From positions 2,418,001 through 2,482,000 of the forward strand of contig NZ_MTJN01000002.1 of NCBI RefSeq assembly GCF_002017865.1: 64,000 nucleotides of DNA. The letters run 5' to 3'. A model generated the notes under the pieces. That model saw only the letters and a program-made list of their open reading frames with translations. It was not told the origin of the DNA and searched no databases. Shown here in pieces: positions 17,604-26,732 of this stretch. The translations under genes were made by a program, and so were the position numbers. Every line of letters starts with the position of its first letter. The stretch's first letter is position 1. This stretch comes from Rhodoferax fermentans (GTDB lineage: Bacteria > Pseudomonadota > Gammaproteobacteria > Burkholderiales > Burkholderiaceae_C).

Positions 17604-18389
17604 TCACTCCGGTTTGAAGTTGGGCAGGTAGTCGCGTTGTAACCAGACCTCGGGCACATCGCGGTAGACAAAGTCCGAGTAGCGCATCACGGTTACCCAT
17701 TTGGTATCCAGCCCGTCGATGATCACCATCTCGGTCGGGCGCTCCTTGCCCAGTTGCGGCTGGTAGCGCCGGTAATACACGGTCTTGAGCAGGCGCTCAC
17801 TTTCTGAAAAAAAACGGGCCTTGAGTGGCTGGCTGTTGGTGCTGTCGACCCACAGCTCGATGCGGTTGTAGCTGGCCTCCGGGCTGCTGGCTGTTAAGTC
17901 CAGTCGGGTGCTGCGCCGCATCTGGCGGTTGCCGTCGGCAATCTCTTCCTCCAGGCCAATCTTGGCCTGGTAATCCTTGGCCAGGTTCACGGTCACCACG
18001 TCGCCGTTGGAGGCTTGCCCCATCAGCCGCTGTTGTGGCGACAGGCGCACGCTCGCGCGGCTGGACGGGTCGTAGAACCAGAAATCGTTGCCGTTCTTGA
18101 GCATCAATTTCCCCTCATCCCGGGCCGGTGCCACAAAACGGATCAGGGTGCGGAACTGGCCACTGCGGGCATCCGACTTGGCGTAACTGCCCAGCGTGCT
18201 GGTATCGGTCTGTTTGCCGCTGCGGTATTCGATCAGTGTCACCGTCACACCAAAAGGCTTGTCCGGGTTGCGCACCGCGTCGCTGGCCTGCAGCATGGCC
18301 TGTGCGTTGGGCTGAGGTGCGCCTTGCGCCAGGGCACAGGCGCTGAGCAGCGCACCCAACAAAAAAAGCGACAGTTGATGCAGTTTCAT
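17604..18389 (-). CDS. LolA-like outer-membrane lipoprotein-sorting protein
   Basis: This 261-residue secreted protein belongs to the LolA-like group (annotated elsewhere as outer membrane lipoprotein-sorting protein). A signal sequence of about 22 residues ends near SACALA; LSAC could also serve as a lipobox. The body has the typical pattern of the group: VTLIEYRSGKQTD, IRFVAPARDEGKLMLK, NDFWFYDPSSRASVRLSPQQRL, then LDLTASSPEASYNRIELWVD. In other bacteria such proteins accompany RND/MMPL exporters; none is seen here, and the partner is the beta-barrel gene immediately downstream. Confidence 0.85.
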   Translation of the reverse strand: MKLHQLSLFLLGALLSACALAQGAPQPNAQAMLQASDAVRNPDKPFGVTVTLIEYRSGKQTDTSTLGSYAKSDARSGQFRTLIRFVAPARDEGKLMLKNGNDFWFYDPSSRASVRLSPQQRLMGQASNGDVVTVNLAKDYQAKIGLEEEIADGNRQMRRSTRLDLTASSPEASYNRIELWVDSTNSQPLKARFFSESERLLKTVYYRRYQPQLGKERPTEMVIIDGLDTKWVTVMRYSDFVYRDVPEVWLQRDYLPNFKPE

Positions 18390-18530
18390 GCGGTGACTCC
18401 GGGGACAGCGGGGTTTCTTGGGGCCAGGTTCGGCCAGCGATGCAGTTTACTCACATGCCAAGTGTTTGTAGCGGCAAAGAAGCGCCAACTTGTGCAGCTT
18501 GTTGTCAGGGCATCGATAAAATCGCGCGCC

Positions 18531-18986
18531 ATGACCCACGTCCTTCTGGTGTGTAAAGCCAATGTGTGCCGATCTCCCATGGCCTGCGCGGTGGCCCGGC
18601 AACTGGCACAGGCCCAGGGCCGTGGCACCCAATTGCACTTTGACTCGGCCGGTACCCACGCCCACAGTGGCAAACGTCTGGATGCGCGGGCCAAAGATGT
18701 GTTGCTCAAACACCGTTACACCCCCCCAAAAAGCCGTTCCCGTGCGCTGACAGCGCAGGACTTTGAACGTTTTGATCTGATCCTGGCCATGGACCAGGAC
18801 AACCTGTCGGCATTGCAGCGTCAGTGCCCCGTTTCTTTGCGTGGCAAATGCCGCTTGTTGCTGTCGTATGCGCCTGACTTGGGCTTGTCCGAGGTGCCTG
18901 ACCCGTATTACGGCGATCTGGCCGGTTTTGAGCGTGTGCTCGGCCTGTGTGAGGCGGGTGCTCGCGGGTTGCTGGCCGAACTGTGA
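18531..18986 (+). CDS. Low-molecular-weight protein tyrosine phosphatase
   Basis: This 151-residue cytoplasmic phosphatase has the P-loop CKANVCRS near residues 8-15 (CX5R intact, with Ala in place of the usual Gly) and the late acid pair in VPDPYYG. In exopolysaccharide loci such enzymes usually dephosphorylate a Wzc-type tyrosine kinase or a sugar transferase; no such kinase is in this window. The ATG at 18531 is chosen over upstream in-frame codons because the product then begins directly at the first strand (MTHVLLVCK). It converges on the epimerase gene with no spacer. Confidence 0.93.
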   Translation: MTHVLLVCKANVCRSPMACAVARQLAQAQGRGTQLHFDSAGTHAHSGKRLDARAKDVLLKHRYTPPKSRSRALTAQDFERFDLILAMDQDNLSALQRQCPVSLRGKCRLLLSYAPDLGLSEVPDPYYGDLAGFERVLGLCEAGARGLLAEL

Positions 18987-19994
18987 CTACACGCGGTAAT
19001 AGTCGCGGTACCAGGCCACAAAACGGTTGATGCCATCCTGCAAAGGCGTGGCAGGCGCAAAACCCACCCAATTGTTCAAGGCATCGGTATTGGCAAAAGT
19101 GGCCGCCACATCGCCGGGCTGCATAGGCAGCAGCCGTTTGTCAGCGGTTTTACCCAGGGCTTTTTCGATGCAGCCAATGAACTCTAGCAAGGGCACCGGC
19201 GCACTGTTGCCAATGTTGAAGATGCGGTAGGGCGCGTGGCTGCTGGCCGGGTCAGGCTCAGCGCTGTTGTAGGAGGGGTTGGGTGTGGCGATCTGGTCCA
19301 CGGTGCGCAGCACCCCTTCCACGATGTCGTCGATGTAGGTGAAATCGCGTTGCATCTGCCCGTGGTTGAACACATCGATGCTGCGGCCTTCAAGGATCGC
19401 CTGGGTGAACAACATCGGCGCCATGTCGGGGCGCCCCCAGGGGCCATAGACCGTGAAAAAGCGCAGTCCGGTGGTCGGCAGACCGTACAGGTGGCTGTAG
19501 GTGTGTGCCATCAGCTCGTTGGCTTTTTTGGTGGCCGCGTACAGGCTGACCGGGTGGTCCACGCTGTCGTGTTCGGAAAACGGCATCTTGGTGTTGCCGC
19601 CATAGACGCTGGAGCTGGAGGCATACACCAGATGCGCCACCTGGTTGTGGCGACAGCCTTCCAGAATATTGGCAAAACCGACCAGATTGCTGTCGATGTA
19701 GGCCAACGGGTTCTGCAGCGAGTAGCGAACGCCGGCCTGGGCGGCCAGATGCACCACACGGTCAAAAGCCTCTGCCTTGAACAGGGCGGCTATTCCAGCC
19801 CGGTCTGCCACATCCATCTGGACAAAGCGGAAGTTGGGCTGGGATGTGAGCTGGCTGAGCCGACTTTCCTTGAGTGATACCGCGTAATAGTCGTTGAGGT
19901 TGTCCAGCCCAAGCACCTCATCACCGCGCGCCAGCAGCCGCTGGGCCACCGACATGCCGATAAAACCGGCCGCACCGGTGACCAATATCTTCAT
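18987..19994 (-). CDS. UDP-glucuronate 4-epimerase (SDR family)
   Basis: This 335-residue extended short-chain dehydrogenase has the NAD motif TGAAGFIG at residues 6-13, the catalytic triad elements ASSSSVYGG and YAATKKANE, and the subfamily pattern [12 protein letters not shown] with [10 protein letters not shown], which is typical of UDP-glucuronate epimerases. It would interconvert UDP-glucuronate and UDP-galacturonate, using the product of the dehydrogenase at 5846-7168. The ATG at 19994 opens at the first strand. The stop codon directly abuts that of the convergent phosphatase gene. The PilZ gene ends 10 bp upstream of its start, so the two may be co-transcribed. Confidence 0.92.
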   Translation of the reverse strand: MKILVTGAAGFIGMSVAQRLLARGDEVLGLDNLNDYYAVSLKESRLSQLTSQPNFRFVQMDVADRAGIAALFKAEAFDRVVHLAAQAGVRYSLQNPLAYIDSNLVGFANILEGCRHNQVAHLVYASSSSVYGGNTKMPFSEHDSVDHPVSLYAATKKANELMAHTYSHLYGLPTTGLRFFTVYGPWGRPDMAPMLFTQAILEGRSIDVFNHGQMQRDFTYIDDIVEGVLRTVDQIATPNPSYNSAEPDPASSHAPYRIFNIGNSAPVPLLEFIGCIEKALGKTADKRLLPMQPGDVAATFANTDALNNWVGFAPATPLQDGINRFVAWYRDYYRV

Positions 19995-20004
19995 ATAAAA
20001 AGTG

Positions 20005-20355
20005 TCAATCGTCGACTTGTTCCGCAGGATCTTCTGCGTGGTCAGTATCGGTGAAAAAGGAGCTGGTCAGTTTGACGGCGACCCCGACCGTGCCCGCCTT
20101 GTGCTCGACCCGCGTCACCTCGCCCGCACAGACCATTTTCAGAAGCTCACCTTTGACATTCACCTCAACCACAAAACGCACCCGTGAGCCGGGGGTCTGG
20201 TCAAGCGTGGTTTCCAGATAAACACCAGTGGCGCTGACATTTCTGGTCAACCCCGCGACGCCGCCGATCTCCACGGGTAACTCGGACAAGACCCTGTCGG
20301 CTGTCCTGCGGGAATGACCTGGTGTGGGTGCTTGAGATGTTTGCATGTGCTCCAT
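20005..20355 (-). CDS. PilZ-domain protein (putative c-di-GMP receptor)
   Basis: This is a small PilZ protein of about 116 residues. The c-di-GMP motifs are RTADR (RxxxR) near the N-terminus and NVSATG (N/DxSxxG) about 28 residues later. No other domain is present. The ATG at 20355 has AAGAG upstream; an ATG at 20346 after GGAG is an equally good alternative, and a longer frame to 20403 is less likely. It is divergent from the PilZ-fusion gene at 20606 and upstream of the epimerase gene, which suggests second-messenger control of polymer production. Confidence 0.85.
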   Translation of the reverse strand: MEHMQTSQAPTPGHSRRTADRVLSELPVEIGGVAGLTRNVSATGVYLETTLDQTPGSRVRFVVEVNVKGELLKMVCAGEVTRVEHKAGTVGVAVKLTSSFFTDTDHAEDPAEQVDD

Positions 20356-20605
20356 GTCTCTTGACGATGTGTTTGATCGGGCCAACGATAATGAAAAGCA
20401 CAAACTGTGCCTATGAAAATGATAGCAGTGTGCTTGTTTTCAAAACAACAAGTTGCGGCAGTTTTGGCAGGTTTTTTGAGCAAATGGACAGGCAGGATGT
20501 CAATTAATCCGACAGCCAAAGATCAGAACTCGCGGCTATCATCAGCCGTTGATCTGTGCGTTGCGCTGGATTGTTTTTGGCGGTTTTTGGAAGGGACAAG
20601 CAAAT

Positions 20606-21904
20606 ATGAGTTTTGGGCGGTCTCTCAATCAGAGTTTGCGCAAACTGTTTGCCTTTTTGCCGCGCCAGACCCGGTTTGCCATCTATCGCTCGTTTGTCGA
20701 GTGTGATGCCAGCCCCAGCCCACGCCTGGTGCTGAAAATCGCCGAAACCCGCGACGAGCTGGAGGCCTGTTTCAAACTTCTGCACGACGCCTATGTGGGC
20801 AGCGGTTTCATGAAACCCGATCCTTCTGGCATGCGTGTGACGCTGTATCACGCCTTGCCCACCACCACCACGCTGTGCGCCAAATACGATGGCGAGGTGG
20901 TTGGCACCTTGTCGCTGATTCGGGAGAGCCTGTTCGGCTTTCCCCTGCAAGCCATTTTTGACCTGAACCAGGTGCGTGAGCGCAAAGGGCAGATTGCCGA
21001 GGTCTCTGCGCTGGCGGTGCATCCCAAGTTCCGCAAGACGGGCGGCACCATCCTGTTCCCGTTGATGAAGTTCATGTACAACTACTGCACGACCTTCTTT
21101 GACACACGCCATCTGGTGATTGCGGTCAACCCCAACCGCATTGAAATGTACGAGTCATTGCTGTTTTTTGAACGCCTGACCGAAAACTCGGTTGATAACT
21201 ACGATTTTGCCAACGGCGCCCCCGCAGTCGGTGCCACGCTGGATCTGAGAACCGCCCCGATCCTGTTCAAGCAGGTGTACGGCAAAAAGCCTTTGCGCCG
21301 CAACATGCACCACTACTTCATTGAAGCGGTCATGCCCAACATCGTGTTGCCGACACGGCGTTACTTCACCACCAATGACCCGGTCATGACGCCAGCGCTG
21401 CTGGACTATTTTTTCAACCAGCGTACCCAGGTATTTGCGCAGTTGGATGAGCACAAAAAGCAGTTGCTGCATGCCATCTACAACCTCGACGCTTTCCAAC
21501 CGGTGCTGCCCCCTATCGCCCAACCCACCGAGCAGAAAGTACAACGTAGCCACCAGCGTTATTCGGTCAAATGCCCGGGCAGTTTTGATGTCCAGCTCAC
21601 TTCGGGTGCCCGGGTCTATGAACTGCTGGTGGTGGACCTGTCACTTTATGGTTTCCAGGTGTACTCACAGGTGGCCTTGCCCTTGGGTGAGTGGGGCGAG
21701 GCCTTGATCAAACTTGGCACGGCCGAAAAATCCATCACCAAGGCCAAGGCCGTACGTGAACGGGCCAATGGCCTGGCCGGCTTCTACGGTTTCCAACTGG
21801 CCGAGCCCGACTTGGCCTGGCGCAAGTTTGTCAACGCCATGCAGTCGGGCAGCACCCATGATGATCTGGACAACGCCACCCGTTTTTTACCCGACGCGGC
21901 CTGA
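20606..21904 (+). CDS. FeeM-like N-acyltransferase fused to a C-terminal PilZ domain
   Basis: This 432-residue protein begins with a GNAT-type domain like those of N-acyl amino acid synthases and acyl-homoserine-lactone-like synthases of exosortase loci (about residues 40-230: KIAETRDELEACFKLLHDAY, AKYDGEVVGTLSL, IAEVSALAVHPKFRKTGG). The C-terminal part (about 320-425) is a PilZ domain with RSHQR (RxxxR) and DLSLYG (DxSxxG). It could make an acylated small molecule under c-di-GMP control; the substrate is unknown. The ATG at 20606 follows AAGGGA; a start at 20549 is less likely. Divergent from the other PilZ gene. Confidence 0.85.
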   Translation: MSFGRSLNQSLRKLFAFLPRQTRFAIYRSFVECDASPSPRLVLKIAETRDELEACFKLLHDAYVGSGFMKPDPSGMRVTLYHALPTTTTLCAKYDGEVVGTLSLIRESLFGFPLQAIFDLNQVRERKGQIAEVSALAVHPKFRKTGGTILFPLMKFMYNYCTTFFDTRHLVIAVNPNRIEMYESLLFFERLTENSVDNYDFANGAPAVGATLDLRTAPILFKQVYGKKPLRRNMHHYFIEAVMPNIVLPTRRYFTTNDPVMTPALLDYFFNQRTQVFAQLDEHKKQLLHAIYNLDAFQPVLPPIAQPTEQKVQRSHQRYSVKCPGSFDVQLTSGARVYELLVVDLSLYGFQVYSQVALPLGEWGEALIKLGTAEKSITKAKAVRERANGLAGFYGFQLAEPDLAWRKFVNAMQSGSTHDDLDNATRFLPDAA

Positions 21905-21924
21905 GCGGTTCAGCCAGCGCACAC

Positions 21925-22716
21925 TCAGTTGCCGGGATTTCTCTCCAGCAACTCCAGCACATAACGCGACGGCACCGCGTAGCTGATACCCGACGGGTTG
22001 CTCAGTGCCGATTCGCGTGTGCCCTTGATCAGCACCATGTTCACCACCCCGAGCACCTCGCCACTGTCCGGGTCGAACAGCGGGCCGCCACTGTTGCCTG
22101 GGTAGGCCGTGCCATCAAGCTGGAAGATGTCAAACGGGCTGTTGCTGCGCACACTGCGGATGAGCTTGGGGTTGATCTGGCTGGCTGTGGGGGTAGGCAG
22201 CGCAGCTGGCGCAATGGAAGACACCAAAGCCCTGTGTGTCACCGGCGAAAACCCCAGCGCACCCCCAATCGGGAACCCCATGAAAGCCACCGACTGCCCC
22301 TCTTGCACCGTGTCCGAGCTGCGGACCTTGAAGGCGGCGCTGGCAGGTCCGTCAAAACGCAGCAAGGCCAGGTCATGCAGTGCATCCACCTCCAGCACTT
22401 TGGCCGGGCGGCTTTGCCAGCTGTTGTTGTCGGTGCGCAATTGCACCACCAGACTGGCCTCTGGGTCGGCATCTGCAGGGGGTACCAGAACATGGGCATT
22501 GGTGACCAATCGGTTGCCCTGGCTTTGTGAACCCTCAGCCACCACAAAGCCAGTGCCGCGCAGCGCAAAACGTGGGCTGTTGGTGGTTTTGTAGGTGCCT
22601 ACGATGGCAATGGCGGGCTTGACCCGCGCTACGGTGCTGGCTAAGTCGGCGAAGGCGGTGGTGGAAACCAGGCAGGTGGCGACTGCCAGGCCGACCACAG
22701 TGGGTGTTCGGTTCAT
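21925..22716 (-). CDS. Secreted trypsin-like serine protease
   Basis: This 263-residue exported protease has a signal peptide ending in AFA (21-23) and a complete triad: His75 in VTNAHVLVP, Asp115 in DALHDLALL and Ser209 in YPGNSGGPL. It lacks PDZ domains, so it is a short DegP/HtrA-like or S1-type enzyme. It is convergent with the FeeM/PilZ gene (20 bp apart) and divergent from the TPR-protein gene at 22829 (112 bp between starts). A role in processing surface proteins of the PEP-CTERM system is possible but only inferred from position. Confidence 0.9.
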   Translation of the reverse strand: MNRTPTVVGLAVATCLVSTTAFADLASTVARVKPAIAIVGTYKTTNSPRFALRGTGFVVAEGSQSQGNRLVTNAHVLVPPADADPEASLVVQLRTDNNSWQSRPAKVLEVDALHDLALLRFDGPASAAFKVRSSDTVQEGQSVAFMGFPIGGALGFSPVTHRALVSSIAPAALPTPTASQINPKLIRSVRSNSPFDIFQLDGTAYPGNSGGPLFDPDSGEVLGVVNMVLIKGTRESALSNPSGISYAVPSRYVLELLERNPGN

Positions 22717-22828
22717 GCGCTCATTATGCGACCTGTCTCAGCCGGCCACAGCTGAGCTGGAAACTGCTTTCACGTTAATATTGTGCGGCTTTGCCAGACC
22801 CAGCGTCACTTACTTTGAGCCAGATGCC

Positions 22829-25711
22829 ATGCCTCACCTCACCACCCAAAAGTTCAGTTTGTCCGCCCATTTGCGCCAGCTGAGTTCGGCCGCATTGGCT
22901 TGTGCCGTCCTGTGCTCCAGCCAAACGGTCTGGGCCGCCGACGCCAAAGCTTCCAAATATTACGAAGATGCACTCACCCGTTTTGAAAAGCAGGACACAA
23001 CCGGCGCCATCATCCAGCTCAAAAACGCCCTGCAGATCGACAAGAACATGTTGCCGGTGCAGATGTTGTTGGGCAAGGCCCTGTTGCAAAACGGTGATGT
23101 GGTCGCTGCTGAGGTGGCGTTCAACGAAGCGCTGCGCCTGGGTGTAAACCGTGCTGAGGTGGTTGTGCCGCTGGCGCAAACCTACATGGCGCAGGGCAAG
23201 CAGGCGCAGGTGCTGAGTCAGCCGCAGTTTGATGCAGCGGGTTTGCCGCCAGATGTGCAGTTGCAGGTCTGGCTGATTCGGGCCGCAGCCAGTGCCGACA
23301 CGGGGGACTTGCGCGCTGCCCTCAAAGCGGTGGATGAGGCGCGTGTGCTGGATCCCCGCTCGGCCGAGCCCTGGCTGGCCGAGGTGCCTGTGCGTATTCG
23401 CGCCAAACAGTTCAAGGAAGCCGAGGCTGCGGTCGCCCGTGCGCTGGAGCTCGCGCCCAACTCGGCGCAAGCCTGGTACCAGAAAGGTTCGGTGGCCCAT
23501 GTGTCTGGCAACCTGCCAGCCAGCCTGGCCGCTTACGACCAAGCCCTCAAACTCGACCCCAAACACATCGAGTCGCGTGTGGCCCGGGCCGGGCTCTACC
23601 TGGACCTGAACCGCCCGGCTGACACCCAGGCCGACATTGATGCCCTGACGCGTTATGCCCGCGAAGCCAGCCTTGCCCGCAAAGAGCCCGTGCAACCCAC
23701 CGGCCCCAACGAGCCCAGGGCCTCTTACCTGCAGGCGCTGTTGGCCGAACGCAACCAACAACCCGCAGTGGCACAAAAGGCCCTGAAAGAGATCACCACG
23801 CTGCTTGATCCGGTACCGATTGACTTCATTCGCTACCGGCCTCAGTTGCTCATGCTCAATGGCCTGGCGCATTACGGCTTGAATGAGTCCGAAAAAGCGG
23901 CCCAGGCGCTGGAGTATTTCCAGAAAGTGCAAGGCAGCACCCCGGTGGCCAAACTGCTGGCACAGATTTACTTGACGCAGTCCAACACCAACCGTGCTAT
24001 CGATCTGCTGGAGGCTTACCTGCGGAGCAGCCCCAACGACGGCCAGGCTATGACGATGCTGGCCGGGGCTCTGATGTCCAAAGGCCAGAACGCCAAAGCC
24101 ACGGCCCTGATGCAGCAGGCCTTGCAAACCCAGGACCGTCCTGAATTTCGTTCGGTGCTGGGTTTGAGCCTGATCCGCAGCGGTCAGGCAGGCAGTGGCA
24201 TGACCGAGTTGGAGACGGCCTTCAAAAAAGACCCGCGCCAGACCCAAGCGGCCACCACCCTGATTGGTCTGTACCTGCGCAACAACCAGGCGGCCAAGGC
24301 CGTGACTTTGGCGGACACCTTGGTCAAACAGCAACCCAATAACGCCGGGTTTTACAACTTGCTGGGCATGGCGCGTGGCCAAAGCGGCAAGGTGACCGAG
24401 TCCAAAGCCGCGTTCGAGAAAGCCATCGCGCTGGACCCGGCCTTTGTGCAACCCAAGCTGAATCTGGCCCGGGTTGAGATTGCCACCCGGGCGTTTGATG
24501 TCGCCGAGACCCGCCTGGAAGCCATTCTGAAAGACAACGAGAAAGACACCGACGCCATGTACGAGATGGCCTTGCTGTCAGACCGGCGCGGCCAGGAAGC
24601 GCACGCCCAGCGTTGGCTGGAGAAAGCCACTGACCTGTCGGGCCCCAAAGACACTCGCTGGGCATTGGCGCTGTCAGACTTTCACCTGCAGCGCGGTCGG
24701 CCCGGCCCGGCGCTTGATGCCGTTAAAAAGGCTGCCGCCAAAGCCCCTGACGATTTGCCTGTGCTGATGATGTATGCGCGGGCTCAAATTGCCAATGGCG
24801 ACACCGTGGGTGCCAAAAGCAGTTTGACCTCGGCCACCCGGGTGGCCGCCTATAACCCGGGTCAGCAGGTGGATATTGCACAGCTGCAAATGTCTGTCAG
24901 GAACTGGGCTGGGGCCTCTTACAGCCTGGACAAGGCGATATCAACTTCTGCAGACTACCTGCCCGCTTTGGCGTTGTTGAGTGAGTTGGAGCTGATGCAG
25001 GGTGGGCCCGCCAAAGCCGAACAACGCGCGCGTGAAATCGTCGCCAAATACCCCAAGCGTGCCGTCGGCCCAGGCCTGCTCGGCGATATTGCCCAGTCGC
25101 GCGGACAGGCGCAGCAAGCGCAGGCGTTCTACAAACAGGCCCACCAGCTGGAGCCGTCCACTGGCAGCTTCCTCAAGTTGTTTGGGGCGTTGAGTAGCCA
25201 GGACGGTGGCAAACCCGCCTTGCAACTGGCCCAGAGCTGGGTCAAAGCACGACCCAGAGATGCCATCGCTCAAAAAACGCTGGCCAACGCCTATGCTCGT
25301 AATGGCCAGTTTGCCGCTGCCAAAAATACGTTTGAGGTTCTGCTGAAGCTGACTCCAGACGACAGCGACGTCATGAACAACCTGGCCAACGTCTTGTTAC
25401 GCCTGAAAGACCCCAGCGCCATCACCGTGGCTGAACAAGCTGTGGCCAAAGCACCCACCAACTACAACGCCATCGACACCCTGGGCTGGGCATTGTTCCA
25501 GGCTGGCCAAACCGATCGCGCCCTGCAACTGCTGCGCGACGCCCGCCTGCGCCAGCCCGCCAGCCCCGAGATTCGTTATCACCTGGCGGCGGTGTTGGCG
25601 AAAACCGGACGCAATAACGAGGCGCGCGAGGAATTGGAGGCGGCGTTGAAAGGGGGGGCAAGCTTTGAAGCTGGCGCTGACGCGCGCGCTTTACTGCAGA
25701 CCCTGAAATGA
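22829..25711 (+). CDS. PrsT-like TPR-repeat protein, PEP-CTERM system (paralogue, full length)
   Basis: This 960-residue periplasmic protein is built almost entirely of TPR-type repeats, over 20 by eye, such as PASLAAYDQALKLDPKH and GQAMTMLAGALMSKGQ. It is a paralogue of the lipoprotein at 1-889: both have KNALQ, LLGK, GDV and an ALxLG spacing in the first repeats. A Sec-type signal peptide runs to about SSQTVWA; no canonical lipobox is visible, so it is probably soluble or anchored otherwise. The ATG at 22829 is chosen because it is followed by a charged, then hydrophobic leader. It is followed by the PEP-CTERM protein gene, pointing to a dedicated export or assembly role. Confidence 0.9.
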   Translation: MPHLTTQKFSLSAHLRQLSSAALACAVLCSSQTVWAADAKASKYYEDALTRFEKQDTTGAIIQLKNALQIDKNMLPVQMLLGKALLQNGDVVAAEVAFNEALRLGVNRAEVVVPLAQTYMAQGKQAQVLSQPQFDAAGLPPDVQLQVWLIRAAASADTGDLRAALKAVDEARVLDPRSAEPWLAEVPVRIRAKQFKEAEAAVARALELAPNSAQAWYQKGSVAHVSGNLPASLAAYDQALKLDPKHIESRVARAGLYLDLNRPADTQADIDALTRYAREASLARKEPVQPTGPNEPRASYLQALLAERNQQPAVAQKALKEITTLLDPVPIDFIRYRPQLLMLNGLAHYGLNESEKAAQALEYFQKVQGSTPVAKLLAQIYLTQSNTNRAIDLLEAYLRSSPNDGQAMTMLAGALMSKGQNAKATALMQQALQTQDRPEFRSVLGLSLIRSGQAGSGMTELETAFKKDPRQTQAATTLIGLYLRNNQAAKAVTLADTLVKQQPNNAGFYNLLGMARGQSGKVTESKAAFEKAIALDPAFVQPKLNLARVEIATRAFDVAETRLEAILKDNEKDTDAMYEMALLSDRRGQEAHAQRWLEKATDLSGPKDTRWALALSDFHLQRGRPGPALDAVKKAAAKAPDDLPVLMMYARAQIANGDTVGAKSSLTSATRVAAYNPGQQVDIAQLQMSVRNWAGASYSLDKAISTSADYLPALALLSELELMQGGPAKAEQRAREIVAKYPKRAVGPGLLGDIAQSRGQAQQAQAFYKQAHQLEPSTGSFLKLFGALSSQDGGKPALQLAQSWVKARPRDAIAQKTLANAYARNGQFAAAKNTFEVLLKLTPDDSDVMNNLANVLLRLKDPSAITVAEQAVAKAPTNYNAIDTLGWALFQAGQTDRALQLLRDARLRQPASPEIRYHLAAVLAKTGRNNEAREELEAALKGGASFEAGADARALLQTLK

Positions 25712-25728
25712 CACCGTGTGCCAGCACA

Positions 25729-25764
25729 CCCTGTCGATATTGTTTACAACATTGACAGGGTTTT
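25729..25764 (+). terminator. Inverted repeat after TPR gene; terminator or regulator site
   Basis: Fourteen-base arms (CCCTGTCGATATTG and CAACATTGACAGGG, two mismatches) enclose TTTA and are followed by TTTT at 25761. It begins 17 bases after the TPR stop codon, so a terminator is plausible. Being about 50-80 bp upstream of the sigma-54 promoter, it is also placed where a dimeric activator such as PrsR could bind. Confidence 0.6.
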
Positions 25765-25810
25765 CATCGTTGCAAACTGTAACTGATTGAAAATTAAAAG
25801 AAAGTTCTTG

Positions 25811-25827
25811 TTGGCACAGATTTCGCT
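25811..25827 (+). promoter_or_regulatory. Sigma-54 (-24/-12) promoter of the PEP-CTERM gene
   Basis: TTGGCAC with GG at 25813-25814 and GC at 25825-25826 gives the strict GG-N10-GC spacing; only one base of the TTGC box differs (TCGC). Transcription would start near 25838. The leader then holds a small hairpin CCTACG / CGTAGG (25863-25883) just before the ribosome site AAGGAA. Sigma-54 control fits the PrsR activator encoded at 927-2285. Confidence 0.72.
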
Positions 25828-25900
25828 TATTCGGGATAGCTGCACCCCATTTGAAGGCTTTGCCTACGGTTAGACATCGTAGGTATAAGGAAATAAGATT

Positions 25901-26713
25901 ATGAAAACCGTTGTTCTCAAGAAAATTGTTCAGGCACTGACCTTGGCCTCCGCTGCCGCGTTTGGTTCTTCTGCATTCGCGGGCGCAACCTGGTTGTTTG
26001 GTGACAATAACCCGACAAACGAATGCAACGCTACCGAAGCAGCCGGTGGTTGTGCCGCGCAGGCTGGATCCACGGCAGGATCACCCAGCGTCCGCGTGTC
26101 CGCCTTTTCGACCACAGGAACATCCGGGACGTTTGCTGCAGCAACTCTGACATCCTGGGATGGCGGTTTGGGCGTCCAGGCCAACGGTGCTGTGAACGAC
26201 TCGGGGACACCGCAGCATTCCATGGATAACGATGGCTACACAGACATGATTTTGCTGAATTTTGGTAGTGCCAAGATTGATTTGGACAGTGTCAAGATCG
26301 GTTGGAACAACGGTGGTGGAGATGCCGACATCAGTGTATTTCGGTACATAGGCACCTCTGCCTCTCCAACGCCAGCTGGTCTCTCAGTCACCAATATGTC
26401 TTCCGGGGGCTGGGAGCTGGTCGGCAATTATGCGGATCTGAGCTCGTCTGGTGCGCGGGGCGTGAACAGCACCAACACCTCATCCAGCTGGTGGCTGATC
26501 AGTGCTTACAGTGAAGGTTTTGGCTCATCTAAAGAGACCGCAGGTGGTACTTTGGGGTCTGGCAACGACTATTTCAAAGTGTTGTCTGTGGCGGGGAATG
26601 TAGTAGCCCCGCCACCACCCAGCAAGATTCCCGAACCCGGTTCCCTGGCTCTGATGGGTATCGCCATGGCAGGTTTTGTTGCTACCCGTCGCCGCAAGTC
26701 AAAAGCAATCTGA
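25901..26713 (+). CDS. PEP-CTERM surface protein (exosortase substrate, XDP1-like)
   Basis: This 270-residue protein has a signal peptide (MKTVVLKK start, cleavage near SSAFA) and a C-terminal sorting signal: PEP motif in KIPEPGSLALMG, a hydrophobic helix and the basic tail ATRRRKSKAI. Exosortase A would cut near the PEP motif and the mature protein would be attached to or released at the surface. The body is rich in Ser, Thr, Gly and Asn, which are possible glycosylation sites, and includes WDGGLGVQANG, HSMDNDGYTDMILLNFG and VKIGWNNGGGDADISVFRY, a pattern I associate with the exosortase-dependent surface protein XDP1. Sigma-54 promoter upstream, terminator downstream: a single-gene unit. Confidence 0.92.
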   Translation: MKTVVLKKIVQALTLASAAAFGSSAFAGATWLFGDNNPTNECNATEAAGGCAAQAGSTAGSPSVRVSAFSTTGTSGTFAAATLTSWDGGLGVQANGAVNDSGTPQHSMDNDGYTDMILLNFGSAKIDLDSVKIGWNNGGGDADISVFRYIGTSASPTPAGLSVTNMSSGGWELVGNYADLSSSGARGVNSTNTSSSWWLISAYSEGFGSSKETAGGTLGSGNDYFKVLSVAGNVVAPPPPSKIPEPGSLALMGIAMAGFVATRRRKSKAI

Positions 26714-26732
26714 TCATCAAGCCTTGTGGTAC

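Noticed and set aside
20398..20410. Palindrome GCACAAACTGTGC between the PilZ genes
   Set aside because: Possible operator, but only 13 bases and without a second copy or clear promoter next to it.
22775..24451. Long open frame (558 codons) on the minus strand inside the TPR gene
   Set aside because: It is antisense to a clear TPR protein, has low-complexity composition and no recognisable domain; GC-rich repeats often give open antisense frames.
22829..25711. Repetitive DNA that might look like a tandem-repeat or CRISPR region
   Set aside because: The periodicity is that of TPR codons; units are diverged and in frame throughout.
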